DNA of 5,293 nt from a bacterium (GTDB lineage Bacteria > Actinomycetota > Acidimicrobiia > Spongiisociales > UBA11373): positions 1-5,293 of the forward strand of contig JABMPV010000275.1 of NCBI GenBank assembly GCA_013202595.1, read 5' to 3'. The notes under the pieces are model-generated. The model saw nothing but the letters and a program-made list of their open reading frames with translations. It was not told the DNA's origin and made no database searches. A program made the position numbers and the translations under genes. Each line of letters begins with the position of its first letter. Position 1 is the stretch's first letter. Positions 4,840 through 5,293 of this stretch are shown in pieces.

Positions 4840-5193
4840 TCATCCCCAGCCGAGCTCGTGCAGTCGCTCGTCGTCGACGCCCAGATGGTGGGCTACCTCG
4901 TGCAGGACGGTGGTCCGGACCTCATCACGGAGATCGCTTTTGGAGAGTTCGAGATCCAGGTGCGGTCCCATGAACACGACGATCCGGTCGGGAAGTGCAC
5001 CCGAGTAGTAGTCGCCCCTGTCGAGCAGCGACACGCCCTCGTAGATGCCCAGGAGGCCGGTACCCGATGGGTCCTGATCGGGAGTGGGCCAGTCCTCGAC
5101 GACGATGTGCAGGTTGTCGACGGCATCAACCACCCAGTCGGGCAGGGTCTCCAATGCTTCGTCGACCACTCGTTCGAATTCGACGCGTTCCAT
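4840..5193 (-). CDS. Minimal zinc metalloprotease-like protein (metallopeptidase family, COG3824 / PF06262 type)
   Basis: The protein has 117 residues from an ATG (complement of 5191-5193) to TGA (complement of 4840-4842). The catalytic signature HEVAHHLGVDD (98-108) matches HExxHxxGxxD, with zinc ligands expected at His98, His102 and probably Asp108, and Glu99 as the base. It is followed by the family-typical ending RLHELGWG. The N-terminus MERVEFERVVDEALETLPDW and the IYEGVSLL segment around residue 50 also fit the small stand-alone zincins annotated as metallopeptidase family proteins. There is no signal peptide or membrane segment, so a cytoplasmic location is likely. Its substrate is not known. 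An in-frame GTG at 5229 would add 12 residues that the family lacks. The likely -10 box TACGAT ends 6 nt before the ATG, implying a leaderless mRNA. The gene is divergent from tRNA-Val. Confidence 0.9.
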   Translation of the reverse strand: MERVEFERVVDEALETLPDWVVDAVDNLHIVVEDWPTPDQDPSGTGLLGIYEGVSLLDRGDYYSGALPDRIVVFMGPHLDLELSKSDLRDEVRTTVLHEVAHHLGVDDERLHELGWG

Positions 5194-5199
5194 CGGCGA

Positions 5200-5205
5200 A
5201 TCGTA
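5200..5205 (-). promoter_or_regulatory. -10 box for leaderless transcription of the metalloprotease gene
   Basis: Read on the minus strand this is TACGAT, followed by 6 nt and then the ATG. That spacing puts the first transcribed base at or next to the start codon. No Shine-Dalgarno sequence is present, which agrees with a leaderless mRNA. The -35 position (about 5223-5228) falls on the tRNA promoter. Confidence 0.55.
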
Positions 5206-5216
5206 GGCAGTGCGAT

Positions 5217-5225
5217 TGCTACACT
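5217..5225 (+). promoter_or_regulatory. Extended -10 promoter of the tRNA-Val gene
   Basis: TGC followed by TACACT (5220-5225) forms an extended -10 element. Transcription would start near 5232, about 5 nt before the mature tRNA end at 5237. No convincing -35 is seen at about 5197-5202, which fits an extended -10 promoter and which coincides with the -10 box of the divergent metalloprotease gene. Confidence 0.5.
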
Positions 5226-5236
5226 CCACCCGTCCC

Positions 5237-5293
5237 GGGCGCTTAGCTCAGCGGAAGAGCGCTGCCTTCACACGGCAGAGGTCACTGGTTCGA
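5237..5293 (+). tRNA. tRNA-Val (anticodon CAC), 3' end outside window
   Basis: The 5' acceptor strand GGGCGCT (5237-5243) is followed by a D arm with GCTC (5246-5249) paired to GAGC (5257-5260). The anticodon stem CTGCC/GGCAG (5262-5266 with 5274-5278) closes the loop TTCACAC, placing anticodon CAC at 5269-5271, which reads the Val codon GTG. A 5-nt variable loop (5279-5283), the T-stem strand ACTGG (5284-5288) and the start of the T loop, TTCGA, reach the window end. The 3' T-stem and acceptor strands are missing and should lie within the next 20 or so bases. Confidence 0.95.

Noticed and set aside
4840..4842. TGA between the metalloprotease and the following in-frame ORF read as selenocysteine or programmed readthrough
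   Set aside because: The protease ends with the family-typical ELGWG, and no convincing hairpin of the bacterial SECIS type was seen right after the TGA. The shared frame is most simply coincidence.

Overview
This window looks like a chromosomal segment from a high-GC Gram-positive bacterium, most likely an actinobacterium and possibly of the Acidimicrobiia type. The class-level placement is inference. The grounds are the strongly G/C-biased third codon positions, GTG and TTG starts, probable leaderless transcription from a TANNNT -10 box, and NHL, DUF2269 and minimal-metalloprotease genes of actinobacterial flavour. I see no insertion sequence, phage gene, CRISPR array or other sign of recent transfer.

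Layout, left to right. (1) The 3' part of an NHL-repeat beta-propeller protein (1-1359, +), with a C-terminal beta domain resembling that of NHLRC2. It converges with a gap of only 2 bp on (2) a four-helix DUF2269-like membrane protein (1362-1808, -). (3) A 139-bp divergent intergenic region holds one promoter candidate for each direction and a 7-2-7 palindrome centred on the -35 position of the DUF2269 gene. (4) A 494-residue protein (1948-3432, +) joins an XRE-type helix-turn-helix, a Pro/Ala linker, one membrane helix, a coiled coil and an outer NodB (polysaccharide deacetylase) fold whose three metal-binding histidines are all serine. Its gene carries a perfect 15-bp inverted repeat. (5) A HAD-superfamily hydrolase (3518-4231, +) may be preceded by a 17-codon leader ORF that overlaps its TTG start. 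(6) A convergent intergenic region (4232-4302) holds two overlapping hairpins. (7) Three genes follow on the minus strand, read right to left: a minimal zinc metalloprotease (4840-5193), an uncertain 70-residue Cys/His-containing ORF (4585-4797), and a small acidic Gly-rich protein (4303-4533) with its own likely promoter. (8) A tRNA-Val(CAC) gene on the plus strand is cut off by the window end. Its promoter appears to overlap the metalloprotease promoter.

Most of this is ordinary housekeeping and hypothetical content. The notable item is the HTH-TM-coiled-coil-pseudo-deacetylase protein. Its architecture recalls RodZ: a cytoplasmic HTH, one membrane pass and an outer sensory or structural domain. 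The outer domain, however, is a catalytically dead carbohydrate-esterase fold. With the palindrome in its divergent promoter region it could be an envelope-sensing membrane regulator acting on the adjacent membrane-protein gene. That role is inference, while the domain order and the missing catalytic residues are read directly from the sequence.
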